A stretch of 64,000 bases of DNA from Anaerolineaceae bacterium (GTDB taxonomy: Bacteria > Chloroflexota > Anaerolineae > Anaerolineales > Anaerolineaceae), in assembly GCA_012839565.1 (NCBI GenBank), contig DUMZ01000020.1, positions 62,001 to 126,000 on the forward strand, read 5' to 3'. This document shows positions 60,975-64,000 of this stretch, in pieces (the first letter of the stretch is position 1; the number at the start of each line of letters is the position of its first letter). Made by a program: the position numbers and the translations under genes. The notes below the pieces were generated by a model, which was not told the DNA's origin, ran no database searches, and saw only the letters and a program-made list of their open reading frames with translations.

Positions 60975-60997
60975 GCCCCTCAATCGCGGGGCTTTTT
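60975..60997 (+). terminator. Regulated terminator of the SAM-I riboswitch
   Basis: GCCCC, loop TCAATCGC, GGGGC, then TTTTT. It lies 24 bases before the metK start codon. Confidence 0.88.
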
Positions 60998-61021
60998 ACT
61001 GAATAAACATAGGAGATTTAT

Positions 61022-62245
61022 ATGTCAAGTTTTGCAAATTTACCCAAGTACTTGTTTACTTCGGAATCGGTTACAGAAGGACACCCTGATAAACTCTGTG
61101 ACCAAGTTAGCGATGCTGTTTTAGACGAACTCCTTCGCCAGGACCCCTTTAGCCGTGTGGCTTGCGAAACCGCGACCAAAACCGGTTATGTGATGGTTCT
61201 CGGCGAGGTAACAACAAATGGCTTTGTGGATATCGACAGTCTGGCGCGCAGCGTCATCAAAGACATCGGTTACGATCGTGGCAAAAAAGGTTTCGATGCC
61301 GAAGTCTGTGGTGTGCTGACCGCTTTGGCGGGACAGTCGCCTGATATTTCTCAAGGTGTTGACCGCAAGGGACGCACCCAGGATGTTGAATATACCGAAG
61401 AATACATCAACGCGGGTGGTGCCGGCGACCAGGGCATGATGTTCGGTTTCGCTTGTGACGAAACGCCCACCCTGATGCCCATGCCCATTTACTACGCCCA
61501 CAAACTGACCCGTCGCATGGCAGAAGTGCGCAAAGCTGGTATCTTGCCCTGGATGTATCCAGACGGAAAAAGCCAGGTAACCATCGAATATTCTTACGGC
61601 AAACCAAAACGCGTGCATACCGTTGTGGTAAGCACCCAACATGCTGATAAATTCGAAGGCGTTCAGCTTTCCAACGAAACCATTCGCGAAGGCATCATCG
61701 AGCATGTGATTAAACCCGTCATCCCTGCTGAACTGATGGACGAAGATACCATCATCTACACCAACCCAACCGGTCGTTTCGTGGTAGGTGGCCCGATGGG
61801 CGACGCTGGCTTGACCGGACGCAAAATTATTTGCGACAGCTATGGCGGCATGGGTCGCCATGGTGGTGGCGCGTTTAGCGGAAAAGATCCGACAAAAGTT
61901 GACCGCACCGCTGCTTACGCTGCCCGCTGGGTTGCCAAAAACATCGTCGCGGCCGGACTGGCAACACGCTGCGAACTGCAATTCGCTTATGCCATCGGCA
62001 TTCCCCAGCCATTGAGCGTCAACGTGGACACCTTTGGTACCGGTGTGATTGATGATGGCAAACTGGCTGAAATCGTGCAAGCGGTCTTTGACTTGCGCCC
62101 ACGCGCGATAATTCGCGATTTGGATTTGCTCAAACCCATCTATCGCCAAACTTCCAATTATGGCCACTTTGGACGTGATGACGTGGAATTCACCTGGGAG
62201 CGCACCGACCGCGTTGAGGCTCTCAAGAAAGCCGCAGGCATTTAG
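61022..62245 (+). CDS. metK: S-adenosylmethionine synthetase
   Basis: A 407-residue enzyme making SAM from methionine and ATP. Motifs are [22 protein letters not shown], the hexapeptide loop [10 protein letters not shown] and the P-loop-like [27 protein letters not shown]. All three domains are present and the length is typical. AGGAG precedes the ATG. Transcription is governed by the SAM-I riboswitch directly upstream; a terminator follows, so metK is monocistronic. Confidence 0.97.
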   Translation: MSSFANLPKYLFTSESVTEGHPDKLCDQVSDAVLDELLRQDPFSRVACETATKTGYVMVLGEVTTNGFVDIDSLARSVIKDIGYDRGKKGFDAEVCGVLTALAGQSPDISQGVDRKGRTQDVEYTEEYINAGGAGDQGMMFGFACDETPTLMPMPIYYAHKLTRRMAEVRKAGILPWMYPDGKSQVTIEYSYGKPKRVHTVVVSTQHADKFEGVQLSNETIREGIIEHVIKPVIPAELMDEDTIIYTNPTGRFVVGGPMGDAGLTGRKIICDSYGGMGRHGGGAFSGKDPTKVDRTAAYAARWVAKNIVAAGLATRCELQFAYAIGIPQPLSVNVDTFGTGVIDDGKLAEIVQAVFDLRPRAIIRDLDLLKPIYRQTSNYGHFGRDDVEFTWERTDRVEALKKAAGI

Positions 62246-62282
62246 TTAGTTCTTTCGCGAAAATAAGGATATTTATATCATG

Positions 62283-62318
62283 AGAGGTTGTCACCATGCT
62301 TTTGGAACAGCCTCTTTT
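62283..62318 (+). terminator. Terminator of metK
   Basis: AGAGGTTGT, loop of 15, ACAGCCTCT (one G-U pair), then TTT. Confidence 0.78.
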
Positions 62319-62352
62319 CTGTTTAGCTCAAGAAGTGGGCGAAACAGGTTAA

Positions 62353-62544
62353 AGCCTTAATAAACCCAAGCCTTATTGCTTAGTTTTCAGTGTTTTTAGT
62401 AAAATAACTCATTATGAGCATGGATCTTCATTATCAGAAAATGGGGATGGTTATTGGGCGGATATTCCTTTCAAATGGATTGGGATGACATCTCGTTTAG
62501 ATGAAATTGAATTCATGATCGTATTTTGCAACATCAAGACCTAA
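62353..62544 (+). pseudogene. Possible C-terminal remnant of a protein gene
   Basis: A frame open from 62353 to a TAA at 62542-62544 lacks a start codon and ribosome site. Its last 45 codons read like real protein (SENGDGYWADIPFKWIGM, then TSRLDEIEFMI). It overlaps the end of the convergent LRR gene by 48 bases, so one of the two readings may be accidental. I do not recognise the family. Confidence 0.3.
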
Positions 62545-63450
62545 AAGGTTTTCAATAGCATCATTCTTTTTCAGGCTCCCTAATCTGATAAGAATCCTTT
62601 TTAGTTTAGGACACCCCTTCAAACACAAAAAATTATTGACGGTTAATTGAGGTGAGTCTAAAACCAATAACTCCTCCAATATGGGTGCCTCGCAGATAGG
62701 TGAAACATCAGTTAATCCTTTCATGGTTTGAATATGTAATCGTCGCAAGGACACTAAGTTTTTGAAAGATGGTAAGGATTTGATTTGATTTAATGTTTGT
62801 AAAAATAGAAACTGTAAACCAATCATATTTTCAAGAAAATCCAAGTTGTCGAATTTGTTAATTCTCCAAAGTTCAAGGTATTTTAGTTTCTTAAACTCAG
62901 AGAGCACGGTTAAATTTCTTGTTCCTCCAAGCTTTAAAGCAAGCCACCAAAGTTTATCGTTCGAATTCAGAAAGTTCAAATTGTCCAATGACAATGATCG
63001 AAGTGTAAGTCGCTCCAAACTTACGATTTCTCCAATACTTTCTATGCCTTTCGCATGACCATCTATATACAGTTCTTTTAGAGAGGAAAAGTCCGCTAAA
63101 AAGTTAACAGACTTTTTACGCTCAGTAGGACCGATTGCCAGTGATTCCAAGCTGTCCGAGAGATATTCGAGCCCAGCGAAAGAATTCAGCTTCCAAACAT
63201 CTACTGAAAAATCTTTAATAAAGGAGAAATGCCTTAAAAATGAAAGGTCTTCCAGTCCAAATTCGCGATGGCCGAAAATACGCAGTCCTATCTGAGGGTT
63301 ATTTCTAAGGAAATCAGACAGCGTCAAAAAGTCATATTTAGTTAATGGCGTATCAAATTGAATAACCTTGCATCTTGGATCTAGCTTTGAGAGCTCTTTC
63401 AAACGCACGGGAGATTCTACATTTTTGAAAGGTAAATATGATTCCGACAT
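62497..63450 (-). CDS. Cytoplasmic LRR-like protein of unknown function
   Basis: A 317-residue protein without a signal peptide. From about residue 60 it has irregular leucine-rich units of 21-24 residues (LKELYIDGHAKGIESIG, LERLTLRSLSLDNLNFLN, LKYLELWRINKFDNLDFL, LRRLHIQTMKGLTDVSPI), closer to internalin or F-box LRRs than to the plant type seen at 55-58 kb. The role is unknown; LRR folds usually bind proteins. The gene is AT-rich compared with metK, and a possible gene remnant overlaps its end, so it may be accessory DNA. The gap 63451-63694 holds nothing I can name. Confidence 0.62.
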   Translation of the reverse strand: MSESYLPFKNVESPVRLKELSKLDPRCKVIQFDTPLTKYDFLTLSDFLRNNPQIGLRIFGHREFGLEDLSFLRHFSFIKDFSVDVWKLNSFAGLEYLSDSLESLAIGPTERKKSVNFLADFSSLKELYIDGHAKGIESIGEIVSLERLTLRSLSLDNLNFLNSNDKLWWLALKLGGTRNLTVLSEFKKLKYLELWRINKFDNLDFLENMIGLQFLFLQTLNQIKSLPSFKNLVSLRRLHIQTMKGLTDVSPICEAPILEELLVLDSPQLTVNNFLCLKGCPKLKRILIRLGSLKKNDAIENLLGLDVAKYDHEFNFI

Positions 63451-63694
63451 TTTTTATCCTGACAATCATTATATATGCTTGCCACAAGTTGTGTGATGAC
63501 TTTTTGCTTCATTACTGGCATAAGGTGCAGACAAGGTAATAGGTCTAAAAATTGCAAAGAGTTGGTTCTGTTTAGTTGAAAAATGTAATAAAAGATAGTT
63601 TATCAATATTACCTGCTTCGCTTTCTGGTTTCCAACTATTATTTGTACTCATTCAATCACTAGTGCTTTTATAAGCTTTGATAACCCAAAACGC

Positions 63695-64000
63695 CTACTT
63701 CCCCGCAGTCACCCAGGCGGCGATGCGGCGGGCGAGGCATTCCGGCGCGAAACGCAAGATGAATTTATAGACCTTGTAATACCAATCTGGCACGGAGATG
63801 GGCTTGCCTTTCATCATGTCGCGATAGCCAACCTTGGCCACAAAGCGCGCGTCCATGACTTTTAGGGCTTTGAACATGTTGGAGTTCTTCATTTCGGCAT
63901 TTTTCTCAAAACCGGTTTGGGTTGGTCCGGGACACAAAGCTGTTACAGTGACGCCGGTTCCCTTTAACTCCTGATGCACGGATTGCGAAAACGAGTACAC
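63695..64000 (-). CDS. Short-chain dehydrogenase/reductase, C-terminal part
   Basis: The last 102 codons of an SDR; the gene continues beyond base 64000. The visible part starts just after the expected YxxxK motif (VYSFSQSVHQELKGTGV), followed by VTALCPGPTQTGF, the typical strand-loop that closes over NAD(P). The end (PDWYYKVYKFILRFAPECLARRIAAWV) resembles DltE/YqjQ-type oxidoreductases. The substrate is unknown. Confidence 0.85.
   Translation of the reverse strand: MYSFSQSVHQELKGTGVTVTALCPGPTQTGFEKNAEMKNSNMFKALKVMDARFVAKVGYRDMMKGKPISVPDWYYKVYKFILRFAPECLARRIAAWVTAGK

Noticed and set aside
61121..62167. Long minus-strand open frame opposite metK (348 codons)
   Set aside because: Antisense to metK over its whole length with no start signal; the metK reading is strongly conserved.

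Overview
The window is a stretch of bacterial chromosome, most likely from a Chloroflexota member of the Anaerolineae. That placement is an inference from gene content: an XPB/Ssl2-type helicase-associated protein, a very long SecA, a C39-like peptidase with a TPR tail, secreted plant-type LRR proteins ending in RLYLP-like tails, and a CdaA/CdaR pair without a neighbouring glmM. Most of it is housekeeping DNA packed in short operons on both strands. I see no transposase, integrase, phage gene or CRISPR array.

Layout. 1-1.5 kb: the start of an LRR protein that runs off the window. 1.7-6.3 kb: holB, chromate transporter, PcrA-type helicase. 6.3-8.5 kb: an AT-rich ABC exporter cassette with its own strong promoter, probably acquired. 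8.6-16.9 kb (minus): rlmB; cysS with a PIN-TRAM membrane protein; then cdaA-cdaR-der-lepB-zinc finger. 17-24.5 kb: a TIM-barrel-like lipoprotein, C39/TPR protein, FmdB-type zinc ribbon, PiT phosphate transporter with its DUF47 partner, an ABC-F protein and a tandem GNAT acetyltransferase. 24.5-28.1 kb: a structured leader upstream of the GNAT gene, a large inverted repeat, hutU and an SPFH protein. 28.3-40.5 kb: a secreted protein, MgtC, the helicase-associated protein, an Xre regulator with DUF2975, murI, FHA, DegV, two phosphohexomutases and an EEP-family hydrolase. 40.8-54.8 kb: a lipoprotein, gyrA, birA, sensor kinase, surE, secA, a lipoprotein and a dynamin-like GTPase. 55-58.3 kb: two more LRR proteins. 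58.4-64 kb: tRNA-Val(CAC) beside a broken partial copy of itself, a PH-domain protein, a methyltransferase, metK under a SAM-I riboswitch, another LRR protein and a cut-off SDR.

Functional themes are envelope and cell-wall supply (murI, glmM, lepB, secA, cdaA/cdaR), DNA replication and repair (holB, pcrA, gyrA), phosphate uptake (PiT/DUF47) and methionine/SAM metabolism (metK).

The most interesting signal is the leader of the GNAT gene (minus strand, 24660-24515). It has a consensus promoter, a folded domain, and one segment that can pair with either the closing helix of that domain or the terminator. This is riboswitch logic, but I cannot assign it to a known class. Also notable are: four genes whose -10 box lies 6-7 nt before the start codon (leaderless mRNA candidates); the plant-type LRR family with a shared C-terminal tail; and the tRNA-Val partial duplication.
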